Below are positions 15,649 to 31,800 of a stretch of DNA of 64,000 nucleotides, piece after piece. Each line of letters begins with the position of its first letter. The first letter of the stretch is position 1. Both the position numbers and the translations under genes were made by a program. The notes beneath the pieces are model-generated. The model searched no databases. It was not told the origin of the DNA and was given only the letters and a program-made list of their open reading frames with translations. The DNA lies in NCBI GenBank assembly GCA_964016885.1, contig OZ024742.1:5919604-5983603 (forward strand), read 5' to 3'. This DNA comes from Eledone cirrhosa. Taxonomy: Eukaryota; Mollusca; Cephalopoda; Octopoda; Eledonidae.

Positions 15649-18600
15649 GAGGGGCAGAATAACCTGGCGCAAATACCATACTATATATTTAGATCTGGTG
15701 GTGGCAGTACAGCCTCACACAACTACCATACTATATATTTAAATCTGGAGGGGCAGAATAACCTGGCACAACTACCATACTATATATTTAGATCTGGAGG
15801 TGGAAGAAGAGCCTGGCACAACTACCATACTATATATTTAGATCTGAAGGGGTAGAACAACTTGGAACAATTACCATATTATATATTTAGATCTGGAGTG
15901 GCAGAACAGTCTGGCACCACTACCATACTATATATTTAGATCTGGAGGGGCAGAAGAGCCTGGCACAACTACCATACTATATATTTAAATCTGGAGGGGT
16001 AGAACAGCTTGGCACAACTAGCATACTATATATTTATATCTGTCGGTGGAAGAACAATCTGGCATAACTACCCTACTATATATTTAGATCTGTAGGGGCA
16101 GAAGTGCCTGGCACAACTACCATACTATATATTTTGATCTGGAGGGCTAGAACAGCTTGGCACAATTACCATACTATATATTTAGATCTGGAGGGGCAGA
16201 ACAGTCTGGCACCACTACCATACTAGATATTTAGATCTGGAGGGGCAGAAGAGCCTTGGATAACTACCATACTATATATTTAAGTCTGGAGGGAAGAATA
16301 AACTGGCACAACTACCATACTATATATTTAGATCTGGAGGGGCAGAAGAGCCTGGCACAACTACCATACTATATATTTAGATCTGGAGGGCCAGAACAAC
16401 CTGACACAACTAGCATATATATATTTAGATCTGGAGGGGCAGTACAGCCTGGCACAACTACCAGAATATATATTTAGATATGGAGTGGCAGAGCAGCCTG
16501 GCACAAGTACCATACTATATATTTAGATCTGGAAGGGCAGAACATCTTGGCACAACTACACTACTATATATTTAGATCTGGCGGTGGAAGAACAACCTGG
16601 CGCAAATAACATACTATATATTTACATCTGGAGGGTCAGAACAGCCTGGCACAACTACCATACTATATATTTAGATCTGGAGGGGCAGAACAGCCTGGCA
16701 TAACTAGCATACTATATATTTAGATCTGGAGGGGCAGAACAGCCTGGCACAACTACCATACTATATATTTAGATCTGGAGGGGTAGAACAACCTGCCACG
16801 ACTACCGTACTATACATTTAGATCTCGAGAGGTAGAACAGCTTGGCACAAATACCATACTATATATTTAGATCTGGAGGGGCAGAACAGTCTGGCACAAC
16901 TACTAGACTATATATTTAGATCCGGAGGGTCTGAACAGCATGGCACAACTACCATACTATATATTTAGATCTGTAGGGGCAGAAGAGCCTGGCGCAACTA
17001 CCATACTATATATTTAGATCTGGTGGTGGGAGTACAGCCTGGCAAAACTACCATACTATATATTTACATCTGTCGGGGCAGAATAACCTGGCACAACTAC
17101 CATACTATATATTTAGATCTGGAGGTGGAAGAAGCGCCTGGCACAACTACCATACTATATATTTAGATCTGGAGGGGTAGAACAACCTGCCACAACTACC
17201 GTACTATACATTTTGATCTGGAGAGGTAGAACAGCTTGGCACATCTACCATATTATATATTTAGATCTGGAGGGGCAGAACCGTCTGGCACAGCTACTAT
17301 ACTATATATTTAGATCCGGAGGGTCTGAACAGCATGCCACAACTACCATACTATATATTTAGATCTGTAGGGGCAGAAGAGCCTGGCGCAACTACCATAC
17401 TATATATTTAAATCTGGAGAGGCAGAATAGCCTGGCCCAACTACCATACTATATATTTAGATCTGGAGGTGGAAGAAGAGCCTGGCACAACTACCATACT
17501 ATATATTTAGATCTGGAGGGGAAGAACAGCCTGGCACAACTACCATAATATATATTTATATCTGGGGGGGTAGAACAAACTTGCAAAATTACAATACTAT
17601 ATATTTAGATATGGAGGGCACAACAGCATAACAAAACTGCCATACTATATATTTAGATCTGGAGGGGCAGAACAGCTTGGCACAACTACCATACTATATA
17701 TTTATATCTGGCGGTGGAAGAACAACCTTGCACAATTACCATACTATATATTTAGATCTGGAGGGGCAGAACAGCCTGGCACAACTACCCTACTATATAT
17801 TTAGATCTGGAGGGGCAGAACAGCCGGGCATAACTACCATACTATATATTTAGATCTGGAGGGGCAGAACAGCCTGGCATAACTACCATAATATATATTT
17901 AGATCTGGAGGTGCAGAACAACCTGGCACAACTACCATACAATACATTTAGATCTGGAGGGGTAGAACAGCTTGGCACAACTACCATACTATATATTTAC
18001 ATCTGGAGGGGCAGAATAGTCTGGCACAACTACCATACTAGATATTTAGATATGGTGGGGCAGAACAACCTGGCACAACTACCATACTATACATTTAGAT
18101 CTGGAGGGTTAGAACAACATGGCACAACTACCATAGTATATATTTAGATCTGGAGGGGCAGAACAGTCTGGCACCACTACCATACTATATATTTAGTTCT
18201 GGAGGGACAGAAGAGACTTGGATAACTACCATACTATATATTTAAATCTGGAGAGGCAGAATAAACTGGCACAACTACCATACTATATATTACGATCTGG
18301 AGGGGCAGAAGAGCCTGGCACAACTAACTTACTATATATTTAGATCTGGAGGGGCAGAACATCTTGGCACAACTACAATACTATATATTTAGATCTGGCG
18401 GTGGAAGAACAACCTGGCACAAATACCATACTATGTATTTACATCTGGAGGGGCAGAACAGCCTGGCACAACTACCATACTATATATTTAGATCTGGAGG
18501 GGCAGAACAGCCTGGCACACCTACCATACTATATATTTAGATCTTGAGGGGCAGAACAGTCTGGCACAACTACTATACTATATATTTAGATCCGGAGGGT

Positions 18601-20955
18601 CTGAACAGCATGGCACAACTACCATACTATATATTTAGATCTGTAGGGGCAGAAGAGCCTGGCGCAACTACCATACTATATATTTAGATCTGGAGGGGTA
18701 TAACAGCTTGGCACAATTACCATACTATATATTGAGATCTGGAGAGGCAGAACAGTCTGGCACCACTACCATACTATATATTTAGATCTGGAGGGGCAGA
18801 AGAGACTTGGATAACTACCATTCTATATATTTAGATCTGGAGGGGCAGAACAGCCTGGCACAAGTACCATACTCTATATTTAGATCTGGAGGGGCAGAAC
18901 ATCTTGGCACAACTACCATACTATATATTTAGATCTGGAGGGGCAGAACAGCCTGGCACAAGTACCATACGATATATTTAGATCTGGAGGGTTAGAACAA
19001 CTTGGCACAACTACCATACTATATATTTAGATCTGGAGGGGCAGAAGAGACTTGGATAACTACCATACTATATATTTAAATCTGGAGAGGCAGAATAACC
19101 TGGCACAACTACCATACTATATATTTCGATCTGGAGGGGCAGAAGAGCCTGGCACAACTAACTTACTATATATTTAGATCTGGAGGGGCAGAACAGTCTG
19201 GCACAACTACTATACTATATATTTAGATCCGGAGAGTCTGAACAGCATGGCACAACTACCATACCTTATATTTAGATCTGTAGGGGCAGAAGAGCCTGGC
19301 GCAACTACAATACTATATATTTAGATCTGGAGGGGTAGAACAGCTTGGCACAATTACCATACTATATATTTAGATCTGGAGGGGCAGAACAGTCTGGCAC
19401 CACTACGATACTATATATTTAGATCTGGAGGGGCAGAAGAGTCTGGCACAACTACCATACTATATATATAAATCTGGAAGGGCAGAACAGCTTGGCACAA
19501 CTACCATACTATATATTTTGATCTGGAGGTGGAAGAAGAGCCTGGCACAACTACCATACTATATATTTAGATCTGGAGGGGAAGAACAGCCTGGCACAAC
19601 TACCATATTATATATCTAGATCTGGAGAGGTAGAATAACCTGGCACAATTACCATACTATATATTTAGATCTGGAGGTGCAGAACAGCCTAATAAACTAC
19701 CATACTATATATTTAGATCTGGAGGGCAGAGCAGCCTGGCACATGTACCATACTATATATTTAGATCTGCAGGCGTAGATGCGCCTGGCACAACTACAAT
19801 ACTATATATTTAAATCTGGTGGGGCAGAACAGCTTGGCACAACTACCATACTATATATTTAGATCTGGAGGTGGAAGAAGAGCCCGGCACAAATACCATA
19901 CTATATATTTAGATCTGGAGTTGAGAGTACAGCCTGGCAAAACTACCATACTATATATTTAGATCTGAAGGTAGAAGAAGAGCCTGGCACAACTACCATA
20001 CTATATATATAAATCTAGAGGGGCAGAATAGCCTGGCTCAACTACCATACTATATATTTAGATCTGGAGAGGCAGAACAGCCTGGCACAAGTACCATGCT
20101 ATATATTTAGATCTGGAGGGGCAGAACAGCTTGGCACAACTACCATACTATATATTTATATCTGGCGATGGAAGAACAATCTGACAGAACTACCATACTA
20201 TATATTTAGATCTGGAGCGGCATACAGCCTGGCACAACTACCCTACTATATATTTAGATCTAGAGGGGCAGAACAGCCTGACACAACTACCACACTATAT
20301 ATTTAGATCTGGAGGGGCAGAACAACCTGGCACAAGTACCATACTATATATTTAGATCTGGAGAGGCAGAACAGCCTGGCACAAATACCATGCTATATAT
20401 TTAGATCTGGAGGGGCAGAACAGCATGGCACAACTACCATACTATATATTTAGATCTGGAGGTGGGAGTACAGCCTGGCACAACTACCATACTATATATT
20501 TAGATGTGGAGGTTGAAGAAGAGCCTGGCACAACTACCATACTATATATTTAGATCTGGAGGTGAGAGTACAGCCTGGCACAACTACCATAATATATATT
20601 TAGATCTGAAAGGGGCAGAACAGTCTGGCACAACTACCATACTATATATTTAGATCTGGAAGGGCAGAACAGCCTGGCACAACTACCATACTATACATTT
20701 AGATCTGGAGGTGGAAGAAGAGCCTGGCACAACTACCGTACTTTATATTTAGATCTGGAGGTGGGAGAACAGCCTGGCACAACTACCATACTATATATTT
20801 AGACCTGGAGGTGAAAGAAACGCCTGGCACAACTACCAAACTATATACTTAAATCTGGAGGGGCAGAATAACCTGGCACAAATACCATACTATATAATTA
20901 GATCTGGAGGGGCAGAACAGCCTGGCACAACTACCATACTATATATTTACATCTA
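15649..20955 (+). repeat. 5307-bp higher-order unit, copy 1
   Basis: This is the first copy of a tandem duplication whose second copy starts at 20956. The start was placed where identity begins: 15648 is G while its partner 20955 is A, and from 15649 the two run together. Marker monomers keep the 5307 offset throughout, for example GAAGTGCCTGG at 16101 and 21408. At least two substitutions separate the copies (19229 C against 24536 T; 20037 C against 25344 G). Positions 16070-16480 are related to the block also found near 440, 2700, 6100, 8260 and 11800. Confidence 0.93.
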
Positions 20956-23900
20956 GAGGGGCAGAATAACCTGGCGCAAATACCATACTATATATTTAGA
21001 TCTGGTGGTGGCAGTACAGCCTCACACAACTACCATACTATATATTTAAATCTGGAGGGGCAGAATAACCTGGCACAACTACCATACTATATATTTAGAT
21101 CTGGAGGTGGAAGAAGAGCCTGGCACAACTACCATACTATATATTTAGATCTGAAGGGGTAGAACAACTTGGAACAATTACCATATTATATATTTAGATC
21201 TGGAGTGGCAGAACAGTCTGGCACCACTACCATACTATATATTTAGATCTGGAGGGGCAGAAGAGCCTGGCACAACTACCATACTATATATTTAAATCTG
21301 GAGGGGTAGAACAGCTTGGCACAACTAGCATACTATATATTTATATCTGTCGGTGGAAGAACAATCTGGCATAACTACCCTACTATATATTTAGATCTGT
21401 AGGGGCAGAAGTGCCTGGCACAACTACCATACTATATATTTTGATCTGGAGGGCTAGAACAGCTTGGCACAATTACCATACTATATATTTAGATCTGGAG
21501 GGGCAGAACAGTCTGGCACCACTACCATACTAGATATTTAGATCTGGAGGGGCAGAAGAGCCTTGGATAACTACCATACTATATATTTAAGTCTGGAGGG
21601 AAGAATAAACTGGCACAACTACCATACTATATATTTAGATCTGGAGGGGCAGAAGAGCCTGGCACAACTACCATACTATATATTTAGATCTGGAGGGCCA
21701 GAACAACCTGACACAACTAGCATATATATATTTAGATCTGGAGGGGCAGTACAGCCTGGCACAACTACCAGAATATATATTTAGATATGGAGTGGCAGAG
21801 CAGCCTGGCACAAGTACCATACTATATATTTAGATCTGGAAGGGCAGAACATCTTGGCACAACTACACTACTATATATTTAGATCTGGCGGTGGAAGAAC
21901 AACCTGGCGCAAATAACATACTATATATTTACATCTGGAGGGTCAGAACAGCCTGGCACAACTACCATACTATATATTTAGATCTGGAGGGGCAGAACAG
22001 CCTGGCATAACTAGCATACTATATATTTAGATCTGGAGGGGCAGAACAGCCTGGCACAACTACCATACTATATATTTAGATCTGGAGGGGTAGAACAACC
22101 TGCCACGACTACCGTACTATACATTTAGATCTCGAGAGGTAGAACAGCTTGGCACAAATACCATACTATATATTTAGATCTGGAGGGGCAGAACAGTCTG
22201 GCACAACTACTAGACTATATATTTAGATCCGGAGGGTCTGAACAGCATGGCACAACTACCATACTATATATTTAGATCTGTAGGGGCAGAAGAGCCTGGC
22301 GCAACTACCATACTATATATTTAGATCTGGTGGTGGGAGTACAGCCTGGCAAAACTACCATACTATATATTTACATCTGTCGGGGCAGAATAACCTGGCA
22401 CAACTACCATACTATATATTTAGATCTGGAGGTGGAAGAAGCGCCTGGCACAACTACCATACTATATATTTAGATCTGGAGGGGTAGAACAACCTGCCAC
22501 AACTACCGTACTATACATTTTGATCTGGAGAGGTAGAACAGCTTGGCACATCTACCATATTATATATTTAGATCTGGAGGGGCAGAACCGTCTGGCACAG
22601 CTACTATACTATATATTTAGATCCGGAGGGTCTGAACAGCATGCCACAACTACCATACTATATATTTAGATCTGTAGGGGCAGAAGAGCCTGGCGCAACT
22701 ACCATACTATATATTTAAATCTGGAGAGGCAGAATAGCCTGGCCCAACTACCATACTATATATTTAGATCTGGAGGTGGAAGAAGAGCCTGGCACAACTA
22801 CCATACTATATATTTAGATCTGGAGGGGAAGAACAGCCTGGCACAACTACCATAATATATATTTATATCTGGGGGGGTAGAACAAACTTGCAAAATTACA
22901 ATACTATATATTTAGATATGGAGGGCACAACAGCATAACAAAACTGCCATACTATATATTTAGATCTGGAGGGGCAGAACAGCTTGGCACAACTACCATA
23001 CTATATATTTATATCTGGCGGTGGAAGAACAACCTTGCACAATTACCATACTATATATTTAGATCTGGAGGGGCAGAACAGCCTGGCACAACTACCCTAC
23101 TATATATTTAGATCTGGAGGGGCAGAACAGCCGGGCATAACTACCATACTATATATTTAGATCTGGAGGGGCAGAACAGCCTGGCATAACTACCATAATA
23201 TATATTTAGATCTGGAGGTGCAGAACAACCTGGCACAACTACCATACAATACATTTAGATCTGGAGGGGTAGAACAGCTTGGCACAACTACCATACTATA
23301 TATTTACATCTGGAGGGGCAGAATAGTCTGGCACAACTACCATACTAGATATTTAGATATGGTGGGGCAGAACAACCTGGCACAACTACCATACTATACA
23401 TTTAGATCTGGAGGGTTAGAACAACATGGCACAACTACCATAGTATATATTTAGATCTGGAGGGGCAGAACAGTCTGGCACCACTACCATACTATATATT
23501 TAGTTCTGGAGGGACAGAAGAGACTTGGATAACTACCATACTATATATTTAAATCTGGAGAGGCAGAATAAACTGGCACAACTACCATACTATATATTAC
23601 GATCTGGAGGGGCAGAAGAGCCTGGCACAACTAACTTACTATATATTTAGATCTGGAGGGGCAGAACATCTTGGCACAACTACAATACTATATATTTAGA
23701 TCTGGCGGTGGAAGAACAACCTGGCACAAATACCATACTATGTATTTACATCTGGAGGGGCAGAACAGCCTGGCACAACTACCATACTATATATTTAGAT
23801 CTGGAGGGGCAGAACAGCCTGGCACACCTACCATACTATATATTTAGATCTTGAGGGGCAGAACAGTCTGGCACAACTACTATACTATATATTTAGATCC

Positions 23901-26262
23901 GGAGGGTCTGAACAGCATGGCACAACTACCATACTATATATTTAGATCTGTAGGGGCAGAAGAGCCTGGCGCAACTACCATACTATATATTTAGATCTGG
24001 AGGGGTATAACAGCTTGGCACAATTACCATACTATATATTGAGATCTGGAGAGGCAGAACAGTCTGGCACCACTACCATACTATATATTTAGATCTGGAG
24101 GGGCAGAAGAGACTTGGATAACTACCATTCTATATATTTAGATCTGGAGGGGCAGAACAGCCTGGCACAAGTACCATACTCTATATTTAGATCTGGAGGG
24201 GCAGAACATCTTGGCACAACTACCATACTATATATTTAGATCTGGAGGGGCAGAACAGCCTGGCACAAGTACCATACGATATATTTAGATCTGGAGGGTT
24301 AGAACAACTTGGCACAACTACCATACTATATATTTAGATCTGGAGGGGCAGAAGAGACTTGGATAACTACCATACTATATATTTAAATCTGGAGAGGCAG
24401 AATAACCTGGCACAACTACCATACTATATATTTCGATCTGGAGGGGCAGAAGAGCCTGGCACAACTAACTTACTATATATTTAGATCTGGAGGGGCAGAA
24501 CAGTCTGGCACAACTACTATACTATATATTTAGATTCGGAGAGTCTGAACAGCATGGCACAACTACCATACCTTATATTTAGATCTGTAGGGGCAGAAGA
24601 GCCTGGCGCAACTACAATACTATATATTTAGATCTGGAGGGGTAGAACAGCTTGGCACAATTACCATACTATATATTTAGATCTGGAGGGGCAGAACAGT
24701 CTGGCACCACTACGATACTATATATTTAGATCTGGAGGGGCAGAAGAGTCTGGCACAACTACCATACTATATATATAAATCTGGAAGGGCAGAACAGCTT
24801 GGCACAACTACCATACTATATATTTTGATCTGGAGGTGGAAGAAGAGCCTGGCACAACTACCATACTATATATTTAGATCTGGAGGGGAAGAACAGCCTG
24901 GCACAACTACCATATTATATATCTAGATCTGGAGAGGTAGAATAACCTGGCACAATTACCATACTATATATTTAGATCTGGAGGTGCAGAACAGCCTAAT
25001 AAACTACCATACTATATATTTAGATCTGGAGGGCAGAGCAGCCTGGCACATGTACCATACTATATATTTAGATCTGCAGGCGTAGATGCGCCTGGCACAA
25101 CTACAATACTATATATTTAAATCTGGTGGGGCAGAACAGCTTGGCACAACTACCATACTATATATTTAGATCTGGAGGTGGAAGAAGAGCCCGGCACAAA
25201 TACCATACTATATATTTAGATCTGGAGTTGAGAGTACAGCCTGGCAAAACTACCATACTATATATTTAGATCTGAAGGTAGAAGAAGAGCCTGGCACAAC
25301 TACCATACTATATATATAAATCTAGAGGGGCAGAATAGCCTGGGTCAACTACCATACTATATATTTAGATCTGGAGAGGCAGAACAGCCTGGCACAAGTA
25401 CCATGCTATATATTTAGATCTGGAGGGGCAGAACAGCTTGGCACAACTACCATACTATATATTTATATCTGGCGATGGAAGAACAATCTGACAGAACTAC
25501 CATACTATATATTTAGATCTGGAGCGGCATACAGCCTGGCACAACTACCCTACTATATATTTAGATCTAGAGGGGCAGAACAGCCTGACACAACTACCAC
25601 ACTATATATTTAGATCTGGAGGGGCAGAACAACCTGGCACAAGTACCATACTATATATTTAGATCTGGAGAGGCAGAACAGCCTGGCACAAATACCATGC
25701 TATATATTTAGATCTGGAGGGGCAGAACAGCATGGCACAACTACCATACTATATATTTAGATCTGGAGGTGGGAGTACAGCCTGGCACAACTACCATACT
25801 ATATATTTAGATGTGGAGGTTGAAGAAGAGCCTGGCACAACTACCATACTATATATTTAGATCTGGAGGTGAGAGTACAGCCTGGCACAACTACCATAAT
25901 ATATATTTAGATCTGAAAGGGGCAGAACAGTCTGGCACAACTACCATACTATATATTTAGATCTGGAAGGGCAGAACAGCCTGGCACAACTACCATACTA
26001 TACATTTAGATCTGGAGGTGGAAGAAGAGCCTGGCACAACTACCGTACTTTATATTTAGATCTGGAGGTGGGAGAACAGCCTGGCACAACTACCATACTA
26101 TATATTTAGACCTGGAGGTGAAAGAAACGCCTGGCACAACTACCAAACTATATACTTAAATCTGGAGGGGCAGAATAACCTGGCACAAATACCATACTAT
26201 ATAATTAGATCTGGAGGGGCAGAACAGCCTGGCACAACTACCATACTATATATTTACATCTA
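20956..26262 (+). repeat. 5307-bp higher-order unit, copy 2
   Basis: This is a near-perfect tandem repeat of 15649-20955. The end is supported by the shared junction TTACATCTAGAGGGGCAGAA, which closes both copies (at 20948 and 26255). After it, copy 1 runs into the GGCGCAAATACC monomer of the next copy, while copy 2 runs into a different monomer (GCACAACTACCGTAC). The very low divergence points either to a recent unequal exchange or to an assembly duplication. Confidence 0.93.
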
Positions 26263-28800
26263 GAGGGGCAGAACAACCTGGCACAACTACCGTACTATAC
26301 ATTTAGATATGGAGAGGTAGAACAGCTTGGCACAACTACCATACTATATATTTATATCTGGAGGTGCAGAATTGTCTGGAACAACTACCATACTATATAT
26401 TTAGATATGGTAGGGCAGAACAACCTGGCACAACTACCATACTATACATTTAGATCTGGAGGGTTAGAACAACTTGGCACAACTACCATAGTATATATTT
26501 AGATCTGGAGGGGCAGAACTGTCTGGCACCACTACCATACTATATATTTAGTTCTGGAGGGACAGAAGAGACTTGGATAACTACCATACTATATATTTAA
26601 ATCTGGAGAGGCAGAATAAACTGGCACAACAACCATACTATATATTTAGATCTGGAGGGGCAGAACATCTTGGCACAACTACAATACTATATATTTAGAT
26701 CTGGCGGTGGAAGAACAACCTGGCACAAATACCATACTATATATTTACATCTGGAGGGGCAGAACAGCCTGGCACAACTACCATACTATATATTTAGATC
26801 TGGAGGGGCAGAACAGCCTGGCATATCTACCATACTATACATTTAGATCTTGAGGGGCAGAACAGTCTGGCACAACTACTATACTATATATTTAGATCCG
26901 GAGGGTCTGAACAGCATCACACAACTACCATACTATATATTTAGATCTGTAGGGGCAGAAGAGCCTGGCGCAACTACCATACTATATATTTAGATCGGGA
27001 GGGGTATAACAGCTTGGCACAATTACCATACTATATATTTAGATCTGGAGAGGCAGAAGAGACTTGGATAACTACCATACTATATATTTAAATCTGGAGA
27101 GGCAGAATAACCTGGCACAACTACCATACTATATATTTCGATCTGGAGGGGCAGAAGAGCCTGGCACAACTAACTTACTATATATTTCGATCTGGAGGAC
27201 CAGAACAACCTGGCACAACTACCATACTATATATTTAGATCTGGAGGGACAGAACAGCCTGGCACAAGTACCATACTATATATTTAGATCTGGAGGGGCA
27301 GAACATCTTGGCGCAACTACAATACTATATATTTAGATCTGGCGGTGGAAGAACAACCTGGCACAAATACCATACTATATATTTACATCTGGAGGGGCAG
27401 AACAGCCTGGCACAACTACCATACTATATATTTAGATCTGGAGGGGCAGAACAGCCTGGCATAACTACCATACTATATATTTAGATCTGTAGGGGCAGAA
27501 GAGCCTGGCGCAACTACCATACTATATATTTAGATCTGGAGGGGTATAACAGCTTGGCACAATTACCATACTATATATTGAGATCTGGAGGGGCAAAACA
27601 GTCTGGCACCACTACCATACTATATATTTAGATCTGGAGGGGCAGAAGAGACTTGGATAACTACCATTCTATATATTTAAATCTGGAGAGGCAGAATAAC
27701 CTGGCACAACCACCATACTATATATTTCGATCTGGAGGGGCAGAAGAGCCTGGCACAAGTACCATACTATATATTTAGATCTGGAGGGGCAGAACAGCCT
27801 GGCACAAGTACCATACTCTATATTTAGATCTGGAGGGGCAGAACATCTTGGCACAACTACCATACTATATATTTAGATCTGGAGGGGCAGAACAGCCTGG
27901 CACAAGTACCATACTATATATTTAGATCTGGAGGGTTAGAACAACTTGGCACAACTACCATACTATATATTTCGATCTGGAGGGGCAGAAGAGCCTGGCA
28001 CAACTAACTTACTATATATTTAGATCCGGAGGGTCTGAACAGCATGGCACAACTACCATACCTTTTATTTAGATCTGTAGGGGCAGAAGAGCCTGGCGCA
28101 ACTACCATACTATACATTTAGATCTGGAGGGGTATAACAGCTTGGCACAATTACCATACTATATATTTAGAACTGGTGGGGCAGAACAGTCTGGCACCAC
28201 TACGATACTATATATTTAGATCTGGAGGGACAGAAGAGCCTGGCACAACTACCATACTATATATATAAATCTGGAAGGGCAGAACAGCTTGGCACAACTA
28301 CCATACTATATATTTTGATCTGGAGGTGGAAGAAGAGCCTGGCACAACTACCATACTTTATATTTAGATCTGGAGGTGGGAGTACAGCCTGTCATAACTA
28401 TCATACTATATATTTAGACATGGAGGTGGAAGAAGCGCCTGGCATAACTACCATACTATATATTTAGATCTGAAGTTGGGAGTACAGCCTGGCACAACTA
28501 CCATACTATATATTTAAATCTGGAGTGGCAGAATTACCTGGCACAACTACCATACTATATATTTAGATCTGGAGGTGGAAGAAGAGCCTGGCACAACTAC
28601 CATACTATATATTTAGATCTGGAGGGGAAGAACAGCCTGGCACAACTACCATATTATATATGTAGATCTGGAGAGGTAGAACAACCTGGCACAAATACCA
28701 TACTATATATTTAGATCTGGAGGGGCAGAACGGCCTAACACAACTACCATACTATATATTTAAATCTGGAGGGCAGAGCAGCCTGGCACATGTACCATAC
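26263..28800 (+). repeat. Diverged satellite linker
   Basis: This stretch holds only 49/50-bp monomers, with no exact higher-order repeat that I could trace. It contains variant monomers also found in the 5307-bp units (GGAGGGTTAGAACAACTTGG; GATCCGGAGGGTCTGAACAGC) but in a different order, so it looks like an older, shuffled derivative. The small reverse-strand open frame at 27669-27863 is antisense satellite, not a gene. Confidence 0.75.
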
Positions 28801-31800
28801 TATATATTTAGATCTGGAGGTGGAAGAAGAGCCCGGCACAAATACCATACTATATATTTAGATCTGGAGTTGAGAGTACAGCCTGGCACAACTACCATAC
28901 TATATATTTAGATCTGAAGGTAGGAGAAGAGCCTGGCACAACTACCATACTATATATTTAAATCTAGAGGGGCAGAATAACCTGGCTCAACTACCATACT
29001 ATATATTTAGATCTGGAGAGGCAGAACAGCCTGGCACAAGTACCATGCTATATATTTAGATCTGGAGGGGCAAAACAGCTTGGCACAACTACCATACTAT
29101 ATATTTATATCTGGCGATGGAAGAACAATCTGGCAGAACTACCATACTATATATTTAGATCTGGAGCGGCAGAACAGCCTGGCACAACTACCCTACAATA
29201 TATTTAGATCTGGAGGGGCAGAACAACCTGGCACAACTACCATACTATATATTTAGATCTGGAGGGGTAGAACAGCTTGGCACAATTACCATACTATATA
29301 TTTAGATCTGGAGGGGCAGAACAACCTGGCACAACTACCCTACTATACATTTAGATCTGGAGGGGTAGAACAGCTTGGCACAATTACCATACTATATATT
29401 TAGAACTGGAGGGTCAGAAGAGCCTGGCACAACTACCATACTATATATATAAATCTGGAAGGGCAGAACAGCTTGGCACAACTACCATACTATATATTTT
29501 GATCTGGAGGTGGAAGAAGAGCCTGGCACAACTACCATACTTTATATTTAGATCTGGAGGTGGGAGTACAGCCTGTCACAACTACCATACTATATATTTA
29601 GACATGGATGTGGAAGAAGCGCCTGGCATAACTTCCATACTATATATTTAGATCTGAAGGTGGGAGTACTGGAGGGGCAGAACAGCTTGGCACAACTACC
29701 ATACTATATATTTATATCTGGCGATGGAAGAACAATCTGGCAGAACTACCATACTATATATTTAGATCTGGAGCGGCAGAACAGCCTGGCACAACTACCC
29801 TACTATATATTTAGATCTGGAGGGGCAGAACAGCCTCACACAACTACCACACTATATATTTAGATCTGGAGGGGCAGAACAACCTGGCACAACTACCATA
29901 CTATATATTTAGATCTGGAGAGGCAGAAAAGCCTGGCACAAGTCCCATGCTATATATTTAGATCTGGAGGGGCAGAACAGCTTGGCACAACTACCATACT
30001 ATATATTTAGATCTGGAGATGGGAGTAAAGCCTGGCACAACTACCATACTATATATTTAGATGTGGAGGTTGAAGAAGAGCCTGGCACAACTACCATACT
30101 ATATATTTAGACCTGGAGGTGAAAGAAACGCCTGGCACAACTACCATACCATATATTTAAATCTGGAGGGGCAGAATAACCTGGCACAACTACCGTACTA
30201 TACATTTAGATATAGAGAGGTAGAACAGCTTGGCACAACTACCATACTATATATTTAGATCTGGAGGGGCAGAACAGTCTGGCGCAACTACTATACTATA
30301 TATTTAGATCCGGAGGGTCTGGACAGCCTGGCACAAATACCATACTATATATTTAGATCTGGAGGTAGAAGCAGAGCCTGGCACAACTACCATACTATAT
30401 ATTTAGATCTGGAGGTGAGAGTACAGCCTGGCACAACTTCCATACTATATATTTAGATCTGGAGGTAGAAAAAGAGCCTGGCCCAACTACCATACTATAT
30501 ATTTAAATCTAGAGGGGCAGAATAACCTGGAACAACTACCATACTATATATTTAGATCTGGAGAGGCAGAAAAGCCTGGCACAAGTACCATGCTATATAT
30601 TTAGATCTGGAGGGGCAGACCAGCTTGGCATAACTACTATACTATATATTTATATATGGCGATGGAAGAACAATCTGGCACAACTACCATACTATATATT
30701 AGATCTGGAGGGGCAGAACAGGCTGGCACAACTACCCTACTATATATTTAGATCTGGAGAGGCAGAACAGCCTACACAACTACATCACTATATATTTAGA
30801 TCTGGAGGGGCAGAACAGCTCAGCACAACTACCATACTATATATTAAGATCTGGAGGTGGAAGAAGAGCCCGGCACAAATACCATACTATATATTTAGAT
30901 CTGGAGTTGAGAGTACAGCCTGGCACAACTACCATACTATATATTTAGATCTGAAGGTAGGAGAAGAGCCTGGCACAACTACCATACTATATATTTAAAT
31001 CTAGAGGGGCAGAATAACCTGGCTCAACTACCATACTATATATTTAGATCTGGAGAGGCAGAACAGCCTGGCACAAGTACCATGCTATATATTTAGATCT
31101 GGAGGGGCAGAACAGCTTGGCACAACTACCATACTATATATTTATATCTGGCGATGGAAGAACAATCTGGCAGAACTACCATACTATATATTTAGATCTG
31201 GAGCGGCAGAACAGCCTGGCACAACTACCCTACTATATATTTAGATCTGGAGGGTCAGAACAGCCTGACACAACTACCACACTATATATTTAGATCTGGA
31301 GGGGCAGAACAACCTGGCACAACTACCATACTATATATTTAGATCTGGAGGGGTAGAACAGCTTGGCACAATTACCATACTATATATTTAGATCTGGAGG
31401 GGCAGAACAACCTGGCACAACTACCCTACTATACATTTAGATCTGGAGGGGTAGAACAGCTTGGCACAATTACCATACTATATATTTAGAACTGGAGGGT
31501 CAGAAGAGCCTGGCACAACTACCATACTATATATATAAATCTGGAAGGGCAGAACAGCTTGGCACAACTACCATACTATATATTTTGATCTGGAGGTGGA
31601 AGAAGAGCCTGGCACAACTACCATACTTTATATTTAGATCTGGAGGTGGGAGTACAGCCTGTCACAACTACCATACTATATATTTAGACATGGATGTGGA
31701 AGAAGCGCCTGGCATAACTTCCATACTATATATTTAGATCTGAAGGTGGGAGTACTGGAGGGGCAGAACAGCTTGGCACAACTACCATACTATATATTTA

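Noticed and set aside
27669..27863. Reverse-strand 64-codon frame in the satellite
   Set aside because: It is antisense satellite sequence in which the usual stops are mutated by chance.
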